Shown: positions 31,925-42,336 of the stretch, one piece after another
Layout of the letters: each line of letters starts with the position of its first letter
How positions within the stretch are numbered: the first letter of the stretch is position 1
NCBI GenBank assembly: GCA_036784855.1
Contig: JAZDSV010000013.1
Coordinates: forward strand, 248,001 to 312,000
Reading direction: 5' to 3'
Source: Aphelidium insulamus
Taxonomy: Eukaryota; Aphelidiomycota; Aphelidea; Aphelidiaceae
Length of the DNA stretch: 64,000 bases
Made by a program: the position numbers and the translations under genes
The notes under the pieces: generated by a model
What the model saw: the letters and a program-made list of their open reading frames with translations, nothing else
What the model was told of the DNA's origin: nothing
The model's database searches: none

Positions 31925-34900
31925 TTACAGGCTGGTGGTTAGGACAGTGCCCTTGCCGTGCACCATCAACACTGGCGGCAAGTCCTGGTCCATCAGCAGG
32001 GCCGTCTCGGATTCGTGGGCGGACCCGGCTCCGTAACTCAAGGAGTTCATAAAGTGCCAGTACTCGACGCACGCCGCCTGGTTGCGCTGATTGCCGTGCG
32101 TGCCATCATCGTCATCAATTTTATCCTTGTCAACGCCATCAACAACACCATTAACAACACCATGAACACTAGCATCATCTGTCACAGCGGCGGGCGGCGA
32201 CGGCAGGCTGGTGAATATGACGGCCGTGTGTTTCGGCGACGAGAACTGGTGCATAATCTTGTTGATTATGCGCGCCTGTTCCAGCGGTGGCAGAGCGTGA
32301 AATGTGGCGGCGGCGCTGCTCTGTCCGTCAACTGGCACCGATGTTGCTGTAACAGTCGTCGGTGCTGGCCGATCATCTCCGCCACCACCACGATGATGCT
32401 GATGTGATTGGCGACTGGTGCCCAGCTGGATGCCGGGCGTGGCGGCCGAGTCGTCGTCAAACATGCAGTCCAATGAGGCGCGGCGCGCAATCACCACCCC
32501 GGCTCGCTCCAGACTGATGCAGACGACGGTGGCGCGGATACGCAGATCCTCCAACAGCTGTTTCATGCGTGCCGACTCGCCTGCAATGTCCGACTGGGCG
32601 CCCACGATGCACATCACCCTTAGTGCCATGCGCTGCTCACTGCTCCACTCGGGCACCATGTGCAGCACACAGCCCAACTGCAGTACCATGGCAAATGTGT
32701 CGTAGTCGTTGGAGAGCAGCAGCGGGTACAGGTCGATGAAGCGTGGCCGCCGCGGCGATGCCTGATTGTGTGACGCAGTGGTGCGTCGATGCCTCGAGAG
32801 CAAGTTGTTCCACCAGTTGCCGACTGTCACAGACGCCGCCGAATTGGCAGCCACGGGCATCTGCAAGTGTTCCATGCCGCGCGCAATTGCCACCGACTTG
32901 TTCAGCAAAAGAGCGTCCGACACCAAGCCCACATAGTCCGCCAAACTAATATCCTCTTCACTTGCAGTATGCACAGCTCCTCCGCCAAATCCTCTGCCAC
33001 CACGATTTATCAGCGAGCCGCCACTGTCGTCGACGCCACACCGGTTCTTCCAGCCAAGCAGCAATATATTCGGCTTCATACCGCCCAGACCGCTGTTGGC
33101 CAGCGCGATCCGGCCGCCCACACGGACACTGGGCGCCGCCACAACCTCCGTGAACGCCTTGATGTCCAGCCTGTCCACGTGGTCCATGAGCGCTACCCGT
33201 TCCTGCCTATAGCGCTCGTGCACCGCGGCCGAGAAGTGATCGGTGGGCAGCACGTGCGCCACAATGTACAGCGAGCCCTTCTTGAGTGCGTTGGCAAACT
33301 GTGTGAGCCGCGAGTGCCGCCCCCTGTCCGCCACCAGCAGCAGTATCTGCGGTCTGTCCCAGTCAGGTAAATATTATTATAGATCCAATAAACCAAAGTA
33401 CACACCGCCAGAACTTGACGTGGGTGCTGCGAGCGTCCAATCGCAGCAGATACTTGCGCACCTGGTGGTAGATGAGCGCCTGCTGAATGTCACCCCAGGC
33501 TTTCGGCGTGGAGTTGAAGTGTATGAGCATCCACGCCGATATGAGGAACAGCGTGGCCAGCGCCGCGTTCGCCACCGACACCACAAACATGGCGGCGAAA
33601 CAGCTGACGAACCCCAGCAGCGCCGTCATCCAGTGAAAGTAGACAAAGTTGGGGCGGAAATTCGGCGCGCTGGCCACCTTGAGCAGAAAGGAGGCCAGAT
33701 TGATTATGCCGTAGCCGAGCAGTGTCAGAATGGTTATGATGGGCACAATGGAGTTGATCTCGCCAATGAACAGACATAGTTGTATCAGCAGCCAGGTGAG
33801 CGCTATGGCCGCCACCGGCTCGTCGTCACCGCGCCGCCCCCTGCCAAACACATTCAGTATGGGGATGATCTTGTCGCGCGCCAACGCCTGCAGAATCTTG
33901 CTGGTGGTCATGATGCCGCCAATAACGGCAAACAGCGACGCCGCGTACATGCCCACCATCACGAACCCGGGCACAAAGTTGATCTGATATAAGCTATTAT
34001 ACGTGTACACAATATACACGACATACATTGCTGAGAAAGGTAAAGTTGTTGAGTAGAGTGGAGCGCGTGGTGGTGGCGGCAATCAGAACAATGAATATGA
34101 CGTACGAGACAAAGGTGACCAGCACGGCGTACAGTGTGCCGGTGGGAATGGATTTGGACGGCCGCCTCAGATCGCCAGACATTGACGCGCCGGCCAGCAC
34201 ACCGGTGCACGCCGGATAAATCACGCCAAACACAGCCGAGAAGGTGTTGCCATCAGTGTAGGCGGGGCCAAGGTTCTGGCGCAGAGTGGCGACACTCAGT
34301 CCCGTGTAGCTGACCACTCCGGCAATCTCCAGCGGCCCACGAAACAGAAAACTCAACAGAATCATCAGCGTGGAGAAGGCGAGCACGCCAAACAGAACTT
34401 TCGAAGTGCGGGCAAACCCGCGCGAACCCGGCAAGCACAGCGCCATGCACACGAACAACAGTGCAGAACCATACAGGAACTGCCACCACTCTCCTTGGGG
34501 CAGCCAGCGCGCCACGGTGCCGCTCTTGTCGCCGAAGTGGTTCATCAGCGGCTCGACGGCACCAAAAACATTCAGCGCCCCGCTCATCACCTGGCTGGAG
34601 AAGAGAATTATGCCCAGACAGCCGCCAAACTCCATTCCAATAGACCTTGATATCATATAATACGGTCCGCCTCCCTATTTGCATTGCATTAGACTATATT
34701 GGTATAAGATATGAGATATTAAACTGCAGGTATAGATATAGCAGAACATATACAATATAATATCCAGCAAAACACCACACACCTTGACCACCCCATTGGT
34801 GCTCACGGCAGCAATGGAGAGAGTAGTGAGCAATGCGACCACATAGCCAACGATAAACATTGCAAGCGTGTGCCACAGCCCGGCCTGGCCCACGCAGTAG

Positions 34901-35505
34901 CCAAGCCGCAGGAACAATAGAATGCCCCAGATAGAGAGCCAGGTGGGCAGGAATACGCCTTCAACAGTGCCCAACTTGCCGCCACTGCCACCACCACCAC
35001 CACCACCACCACCAGCAGCAGCAGCAGCAGTAGATGCACCAACACCAAGACGCCCGTGCTGCATTGAATCGGCCGACGGTGACGGCAGACTACTGCCAGG
35101 CTCCGGGAACGACGTCATCAGGCCGTCGTCATCGTAGTCGCCAACATCACCACCAGCACCAGCAGCGGTACTCACGGCCGTGTAGTGTCTACGCCCGTAC
35201 AGCCGCAGCCGTAACGGATCCACGACCAAGCGGCGGATAAAGTCCCCCGGAGCAGCCAGCCATGTCGATGACGCTGCGGTGCCGCTGTCGCCGCCGCCAG
35301 CAGAATGTGGTCGAGACTGTGCTGGTACAGCAGCGCCGTGGACAGGCCCGGCGAAACCAGCAAAGATGGACCGCTCCGACTGACCGACCAAGTTATCACT
35401 GCTGGGCGTGTGCCACGGCCGGAATGATGTGACGGCGGGAGGGGAAATGGCGGGCGCGCCACCACTATGCCTGGCGGAACCTGTTGTCTGGCCTGTATCA
35501 GACAT
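31925..35505 (-). CDS. Cation-chloride cotransporter (SLC12/Vhc1 family)
   Basis: About 1125 aa from four exons: 35505-34783, 34674-34027, 33983-33406, 33352-31925, with introns of 108, 43 and 53 bp. After a Ser/Gly-rich N-tail the APC-fold transporter starts at LPTWLSIWGILLFLRLGYCVGQAG. Next is GGGPYYMISRSIGMEFGGCLG, the SLC12 hallmark with Na/K-site residues. CTGVLAGASMSGDLRRPSKSIP and SLFAVIGGIMTTSKILQALARDK follow, with about twelve membrane helices. The soluble C-terminus opens with PQILLLVADRGR and has MKPNILLLGW, as in KCC and fungal Vhc1 proteins. It moves chloride with K+ (or Na+) across the plasma or vacuolar membrane; ion choice cannot be read here. The C-terminus overlaps no neighbour but lies 60 bp from the convergent NDUFAF5 stop. 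Confidence 0.92.
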
Positions 35506-36074
35506 GCCTGTGTGTGCCTGTGTGTTCTTTTCACTGCACCGTGCATATGCAGTACATTGTATGATATTGGTGTCTAAATGTTATCCTTTCTTGCATATAC
35601 TGTAATCGTCTCTGCGTCAAGTGGACAGAAAAACCTCCGCGCAGAATGCCACGCCGTGAGTAGTGACGATGTACATTGTGAAATTGCCCCTTCACCATTT
35701 TCATATATTATGTAGCACACTGAACGGTCTTCGTTGTCTGTCGGCTTCCAAAAAGCTTTTATGAGCATTCAGCGAGCGTGATAGTTCACGGCCGTTGCGT
35801 TTCAACATGAGAAATCAAATAGCCGGGCAGCATTACGTCGCAGCTGGAAGTACGGCTGGAAATATTTATGGCACATATGTAGGTGTTAACGTTATGCGCC
35901 CTGTGAATAGAGCGACACATAATATTGCAGATGTTTCAAGTCAGCGTTACATTCTGCGCACGGCAACCAATCGTGCGGTTTTATATCTCTGTTTCACTCG
36001 TTTCACATCTGTAGAGCACAAATTCGGTAGATTTCAATATTCCTCTCCGCCAATTAATACTCACTTTGCATCAA
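35506..36074. other. Intergenic region with one possible small ORF
   Basis: A 64-codon ATG-started frame on the minus strand (35768-35574, MLIKAFWKPTDNEDRSVCYI...) has balanced composition but no recognised family. It may be a short gene or chance. Nothing else coding is visible. Confidence 0.35.
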
Positions 36075-36728
36075 ATGAAGTACAGCCTACTAATTGCAGT
36101 GTCTGTATTGGCAATAGCTCCATTTGCTTTGGCCGACAACACGTCGCTTACGGGATGGACAGATTACACTCTCCAACCTGCAGATGAATTGAGAGACGTA
36201 CATGGCGGTTACTGTGCACCAGGTGATTATGTCCACAAAGTTTTAGCAATCCAACAAGCAAACGTGGAGGGATACTTTTCATTTGGATTCGTGTGCCACG
36301 ATCATCCGAAAATTGCGTTTTGGACGTTGCCGGGAACACCCAGCTCCACAATAAACGCTAAAACGGGCCGGTTTGATCTCCCGACTGGCTACGCATCTCC
36401 CGAATATGTCGTGGAAGAGATACCGGGAACTGGAAGCATTCCAAAATGGAGTGCAATGTACTATGTGAAGGAGGACGTAACTGATGGCTCTGCCAACATC
36501 ATCAAAGGCATAATAGTATCGTACCTCCACACACTGAATGAGCCACAAATGACCACAGGGTTTTGGGACTTTGCAATTCCATACGAGTACGACTTTTACC
36601 GCAATTACGCTCCTACCTACTTGATCAAAATGATCGGAATACAGTGCGTCACGGTCGGCGAGGATCCAACCTGTCGCGGAATCCGCTTCAAGCGCGACAC
36701 CTTCAACACGCCGAGTGCATGGAATTAA
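36075..36728 (+). CDS. Small secreted protein of unknown family
   Basis: Single exon, 217 aa; Met at 36075 is chosen because MKYSLLIAVSVLAIAPFALA then gives a clean signal peptide. The mature protein starts DNTSLTGWTDYTLQPADELRD and has few cysteines (YCAPGDY, FVCHDH, IQCVTVG, PTCRG), perhaps two disulfides. It is rich in aromatic residues (FWTLPGTP, WSAMYYVKED, FWDFAIPYEYDFYRNYAP). I recognise no domain. A truncated copy of its 5' end lies 1.1 kb downstream. Small, secreted and duplicated is an effector-like profile, but that is inference. Confidence 0.7.
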   Translation: MKYSLLIAVSVLAIAPFALADNTSLTGWTDYTLQPADELRDVHGGYCAPGDYVHKVLAIQQANVEGYFSFGFVCHDHPKIAFWTLPGTPSSTINAKTGRFDLPTGYASPEYVVEEIPGTGSIPKWSAMYYVKEDVTDGSANIIKGIIVSYLHTLNEPQMTTGFWDFAIPYEYDFYRNYAPTYLIKMIGIQCVTVGEDPTCRGIRFKRDTFNTPSAWN

Positions 36729-37052
36729 AACAGCAGGAACAAAACTTAACAGAGTCGCACTTCGCTAATCGCTAAGTACCACATTAACACAATACAGGGA
36801 GGCTATATTTAACTGCAGAACTATTCCCAACCTCCAGCACCATTTCCGTCTAATGCGGTTTTTAAACTTCACTTCTTTATACAAACGAAATTTGCAGCGA
36901 AACAAAGTAGTTTACGAATAACTTGGAGGTTACAGGTTACTGTGTAACGATATATACACCCAGCTACAGATTATTATTAGACGATGGTTTGCTCCTCTCC
37001 ACCAATCGGGTTTCGTTTTGTGATAATATGTTGCAGGTTGATCGATCTGAAC

Positions 37053-37128
37053 CTGTGTAACCATTTTACGTGTTTCAGAACGATATATTTGAAACTGTGT
37101 AACCGTTTTACGTGTTTCAGAATGGATA
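37053..37128. repeat. Two-copy 42-bp-spaced repeat
   Basis: The word beginning TGTGTAACC and ending TTTACGTGTTTCAGAA occurs at 37053 and again at 37095-37096. A fragment, 'ctgtgtaacgatata', occurs upstream at about 36940. It lies between the secreted gene and its truncated copy. Confidence 0.6.
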
Positions 37129-37203
37129 TTTTGACGCGTTTCATCTGACGCATAAATACAGCAGGTTTGGCCGCTCCTCCAACAAATTACTTGTGGCACC
37201 GAA

Positions 37204-37326
37204 ATGATGTACATTGCATTGAGCTCCGCGTTTGTCGTGGCAATAGCATCATTTGCTTTGGCCGACAACACGTCGCTTACGGGATGGACAGATTCCAGAC
37301 ACTTCCAACTGAATACAGCTTCATTA
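37204..37326 (+). pseudogene. Truncated copy of the secreted-protein gene's signal peptide
   Basis: MMYIALSSAFVVAIASFALADNTSLTGWTD matches the first 30 residues of the gene at 36075. About 43 bp (37255-37297) are identical between the two. Similarity stops abruptly after GGATGGACAGATT and the frame then runs into unrelated sequence. Only the leader was copied, or the rest was lost. Confidence 0.7.
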
Positions 37327-37598
37327 TTACTATCCTATGCACACGGCACGATACATACAGCATTATTATTATTATTTATATAGCATTGACAAGCAACAGC
37401 GCCGACCAATGGGCACGCGCCGCGCAATCGATGCTGCAATCGATGGGCTGATTGCTTGCGGCGCTGTTTATCGCGCCTTTGTCCCACGGTCTGCTTTGTC
37501 TCTTTCTTCTCGTTCCCTTTCTCTCCCCGCTTAACATACCATCCATTTATCCAACACACACACACACACACACACACACGTAAATAAATATATACATA

Positions 37599-38096
37599 AT
37601 GACATCGGCCGCATTCGACACCGCCATCGTGGACCGCAGCACTGCCACGTCGATGGACGAGATATCACTGCGCATCCCCTCCCTGCGACACTTGGCCTCG
37701 CCGACATTGGCCGACGAGGAGGCACTGCGAGATGGCTACTTTTTCCCCATGTCCGCCCACCTATCATCAACAAGCGCCTCAAGATCCACGCGCCAACGCT
37801 TTGATTTCGGCAGCGATGTCAGCGAGGACGAGGCGCCGTCGTCGGCATACGAGTGGCTGTCGAGTGTCGGCGGGTCCGTGGGTCTGTCTACCGCATCGGG
37901 CCACTTGTCCGACAGCGACTTTGGTGATCGTGTGCCTGTCTCGCCGGGATCGGCCACGAATCATTACTCTCCCGACCATGCCGCAGTGAAACCGGCAGTT
38001 GCCGACCCGATGGATCCACGGCCGCCCTTCCTCGAACTGTCTCTGTTCGACATTGTCGTAGCTGCCATACTTCCGCACGCATGGATGCTGCTCTAG
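37599..38096 (+). CDS. Small orphan Ser-rich protein
   Basis: ATG-started single-exon frame of 165 aa (MTSAAFDTAIVDRSTATSMDEISLRIPSL). It is Ser/Asp-rich and probably disordered, with a short hydrophobic C-terminus (LFDIVVAAILPHAWMLL) that could anchor it in a membrane like a tail-anchored protein. It follows a (CA)n tract at about 37555-37578. No family recognised. Codon composition (GC-rich third positions) resembles the conserved neighbours, which supports it being real. Confidence 0.5.
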   Translation: MTSAAFDTAIVDRSTATSMDEISLRIPSLRHLASPTLADEEALRDGYFFPMSAHLSSTSASRSTRQRFDFGSDVSEDEAPSSAYEWLSSVGGSVGLSTASGHLSDSDFGDRVPVSPGSATNHYSPDHAAVKPAVADPMDPRPPFLELSLFDIVVAAILPHAWMLL

Positions 38097-38239
38097 CTGC
38101 TTTTCTTTGAACAATATACATATTTGAGTTAAATACACGTGCTTGCCCCGGACAATGACTACGCTTGTGACTGTTTGCACCGTGTTACAATGACTCAGCC
38201 CGACTAAAACAGCATCATCATGAAAGCAATCACTACGTT

Positions 38240-41200
38240 CTACTCTGCAACAACAGCATCCATGTCATCGTCGGTTTGACCGCCGTCGTCGCCATAAATA
38301 TCAAGCGACCCGGCGCCGCCCACTTTCTCTTCGTCGTCATCGTCGTCATCGTCATGGGTGGCGCGGCCCGTCCGCTCCGACAACTGAATTCTACGCTTAT
38401 ATACATCTTTGGCCAGACGGTCGACGGCCCCAGTGTTCTTGCTGGCAGTTACGGCAGGTTTGCCGCCCGCAGTCTTCAGTAGAGACGGCAGTCGTACGCC
38501 CGACATTAGGGTTTTGCCGGTCTTGGTGCCGCGCTTCCACTTTTGCTTGTCGCGGCGCTGCAAGTGCTGAATGTAGCCGTCAGTGGAGTCGGCGTTGAAC
38601 GGTTTCAGTATCTCTGGCGATTCTGGCGGTGATACAGCTTCACCTTCCAGTGTGTTTTCCTGACGTAAATGAGATAAGATTCGGTTAAAGCATCAACATA
38701 CATCCGCATCGCTGTTGTCCACTGACACGTCCTTGTCGCGCGATATATCGGCCATCTCCTCGGCGTTGGCGCCTATTGTCGACTCAAATATGTCATCCGA
38801 CGCGCTGGACTTGCTTTGCTGCTACATACGCGCATCTTAGTAAATTTAAACAAGTGCACTACAAACTAACCTGCTTAATCATTTGACGGAGCTGTCGGCG
38901 TCGAGTTGCTGTTCCTTTGCCCGCCAGTTTGGTAGTGTCTACGGCGGCGCGCTGCTTGGCAGAGGCGGCTTCATCAACCTTTTTCAGTCGACTGCTCACA
39001 TCTTTGCGTCCAAAGTTGGACATGTAACGCTGCTGGCACTCCTTGTCGGTCCGCCCGGGCAGTTTTCGAGCCACTTGATGCTTGTTAGCTAGAACAAGTT
39101 AAGCCCATAAATAATCATACCCTGCTTCCAAAAGTCTGCGCTCTGCGGGTCGAATGCATAAATGGACTGCTCCAAGACACTGTTTTCAAGCTCACTCCAC
39201 TTTGTGATCGGTTCTGGCGATGATACTTCTTTGACAGTTTGAGCCGCGGCACCTTCCCCGACCTCCACAAGATCATTAATCCTCGGTTCAGGATCTCTTC
39301 GTCGTCTGGCTGTCTTGATTTCAACCTTGCGCTCTAGTTTGACGCTTTTCCTTCTCCTGCTGTCCTCCCTGTCCCCATTGTCCACAGCATCAGCGTCCTT
39401 TTGCATCTCGCTGTCCGTCGCGTCAATAGGAGCTTGAAGTTCATCGTTATCAGCCGCTTCCTCTTGCTCGTCGTCTGACGCGTCAGTCCGGTGTCCAACT
39501 TCTTCACTGTCATCATCACTATCGTGTTCTTCCGCAGGCAACACTTTAACTGGCTGAATGACAGATTCACCGCGACTCTTGCGACGCACGCCCACATCGA
39601 GAAACCGCACTTTGCCCGTGCCCCACTCAAACTTGACCACGGCGCTCCCCGATGACAGCCGTCGGCTCTCGCGGCGCTTAGGTGGCTGCTCTTCGATATG
39701 CTCGGCTTGACCGTTGTTATCATCATGTGCTTTTAATTTGCGTCGTGACGGAGCTGGGACAGGTTTCTCGCGTGTTCGCTTCTCTGTCGGCTCGAAGCCA
39801 GTCTCGGTATCCTTGGATGTCTTCGTGCGTTTCTGCTCCTTGTTGACACGTTTAACATCAACATCGTCGTCCTTAATATCTTCCTTCACTATTTGGACAG
39901 TCGATTTCCTTGCCAGATTTATTTCAGCATGGTCGACAGTTGGCTCGTTTCGATCCTCGGCAAGGCTCTCCTTTACTGGCTCCTCAACAGGTGGCTGGCT
40001 TTCAGCTTCTTTGGTCGCGGTCTTCTGTCGCTTCTCTGACGACTGCTTGACTGATTTCGTAAGCGGCGCTGGTTCAGCAGGTTCCGCTTCGGCGCCTTTT
40101 GCGGAGTCCTTTTTACGTCGATTATCCGCCAGCTGCTTGGCTGGCTTCATGGTAGGTGCAGGTGGGACAGACTCATACTCCTTGCTACTGGCGGATATTG
40201 GCACGTCAGGTTCATCGTCGATAGTGGCTGCACCATCGTTGTCCACAACCATCAGATCGTCGCCCTGCAGAGGCGGCGCAGTGGTTTCCTTTGCCGTTCT
40301 ACGGTCCGACACCTCTTTCGCTTTCGGGAGATTCTTGGCGGCGGGAACTTTACCAGTCGAGGAATTCGCAATAGATGGAGAAGCGGCTTTCACTCGCTTT
40401 CGACGAGTTGCTTTGGCCGCTGCTGGTGGTGCCTCCGTTTCAGACGGGGCTCTTTGCCTCTCTGTCTTGATCGTTGCCGCCGGTTTTGCGGTGCTTTGTC
40501 GGCTCTTTGTCGTGGCACTTGGTGTACTGCGCACAGGCTTAAGCAACTCTTTCCAATTTAGCGGCATTCCACTGCGCAATATTTCGATCACTTTTTCGTC
40601 GAATCCTGCAAATTATTAGCTTGAAGTACAAGTTCAAAGGCAATATTGAAGTACCATTGTTGCGCATGGACGTCTCATTGAGCGTTCCGTGCAGATAGTA
40701 AGTGTTTCCCGTGGCGCTCTTTAGCTTGCGTGAACTGATTCTCTCCGTGATGGGCGAGCTGTGCCACTGCAATATTGTTAATACAACATATATAAAATTA
40801 AAGACAACTTGCATTTGGCCGTTCGCTGGAATTTGGTGACATCTTGACACCTTCCACCACGAATAATACAGTGGGCGTGGTAGAATTTGGCTATAAACGA
40901 TTAGTGAAAACAGTTAGAGCTATGATACTAACCAGCATGACGGTGACGGGACGAAGGCACCATGAGTCAAAGTGTACTCCTGGAAGTGTCAAGTCGATCG
41001 CCTTGGCTGCACCGCTGTCGGTGTCATCCCCGCCATCGAAATCGGCTTCCAGTGGGTCATCTTGCATCACAATCTTGTCCTTGGTCTTGTCTACTTTGAC
41101 TGCCTTTGGTTTGGCAGGCTTCGCGGTTGCGGGGGCTTTCTTGATGACCTTGGAACCTTCCTTGTTTGCGTTGCCAGTAGTCTCATTAACAACAGCCGGT

Positions 41201-42171
41201 ATCGCAGTGGAAATGTCCTTTTCAGCGGTTCTAGTAGCAGCGGCCACAGTCTCGGTAGTAGTTGAAGCAGGAACATCGGCCTTGTTGTCTGGGACTGATT
41301 CCGTCGGAGGCTGCACTTTCCGCGGCCGACCACGCTTGCGCTTGACTGCCACAACAGGAGGGGCAGCAACGTCGGCCACAGCCTTCACATCGGCATCATC
41401 AGTGTCGGCATCTTTGTTCTGCAGCATGTCTGATGCACCACGCTTCCTCTGCTGTTGTCCCATGCTGAGCACGCTGAGCACATCGTCGACTGGCGATGGC
41501 GATAAGGAGGATGTGCCGCCACCATTTGACTTTTCGCCGGCGCCAAGTGTGCGAGACAGAGATCCCGTCAGTCGGTATATGGAGGTATCCACTGAGCTGG
41601 AGCCGTCATTCACGGCATCCTTGTTCGGAGATTCTTCACCCTGTGCGTCCACGTCCATCTCAACGGGCGGTTGCATATGGTCTGGTGACCGGGGCCTCCT
41701 CGGCGGCTTCTGCTGCTTCTGTATCGGCTCCTTTTGCATTTGCATCTGTGCCTGCTGCTGGATGGACGCCGGTGCGAGCGGCATCTTGAATTCGGCGGCC
41801 GAGTTTGCCGCCGTGCGTGGTGACGAGCGCGGCACAATGCCGGTCTTCATTATCCGGTCCAGGGCAGGAGAGTTGCGCACAGACGCTGCCGCCGACGAGG
41901 AGGCAGACGAAGTGGCGGTTGAAGATGATATTGCTGTAGCCACCACCGCCACAGATGTAGGTCGGCTGTTGCTGGCGACAGGGGCCAGAGGGGCGTAAAC
42001 GGGAGTGGGCCGGGCCAGCGCTGTTGTCGTAGCCGACCCCTGCTGCGGCTGTTGCTGCTGTTGTCGCAGCAGTTGCAGATGGTACGGGACCGGCGACTGC
42101 AGTGCGGCCGGGTTGAAGGCGCCCCGACGGAATATGGCGCCGCTCTGCACCGGGTCAACGTCGCGCACCAT
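38240..42171 (-). CDS. M18BP1/KNL2-like centromere licensing protein (SANTA + Myb)
   Basis: About 1218 aa, seven exons: 42171-40933, 40890-40813, 40766-40655, 40605-39121, 39073-38871, 38821-38702, 38659-38240. All phases agree. An AT-hook (KRKRGRPRKVQ) lies near residue 290. Spread over exons 1-4 is a SANTA domain: LPGVHFDSWCLRPVTVML, then WHSSPITERISSRKLKSATG, YYLHGTLNETSMRNNGFDEK and SGMPLNWKELL. After a long charged region comes a Myb/SANT domain across exons 4-5: KWSELENSVLEQSIYAFDPQ, FWKQVARKLPGRT, ECQQRYMSNF. SANTA followed by Myb is the arrangement of M18BP1/KNL2, which with Mis18 directs CENP-A loading at centromeres. RRESRRLSSGS...FEW near residue 790 loosely resembles a CENP-C motif. 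The intron at 40767-40812 has a GCAAGT donor. An unrelated Myb protein is the alternative, but the SANTA pattern is good. Confidence 0.8.
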
Positions 42172-42336
42172 TCGTCGCTTTTGTTGTTGATTGCTGTTTT
42201 CCTTCTTTTTTCTCCTTTTTCTTTCCTGCACTCACTGTTCCGTGTTCACTGTCACTGTTCACAATTCGGTCACTGTTCACAAAACACTGTCACATTAAAT
42301 GGTGCACGGCTGTTGATGTATTCCAGTGCAAGATCA

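Noticed and set aside
34675-34782. Small membrane-like frames within the cotransporter introns
   Set aside because: They are intron read-through; splicing restores the SLC12 sequence exactly.
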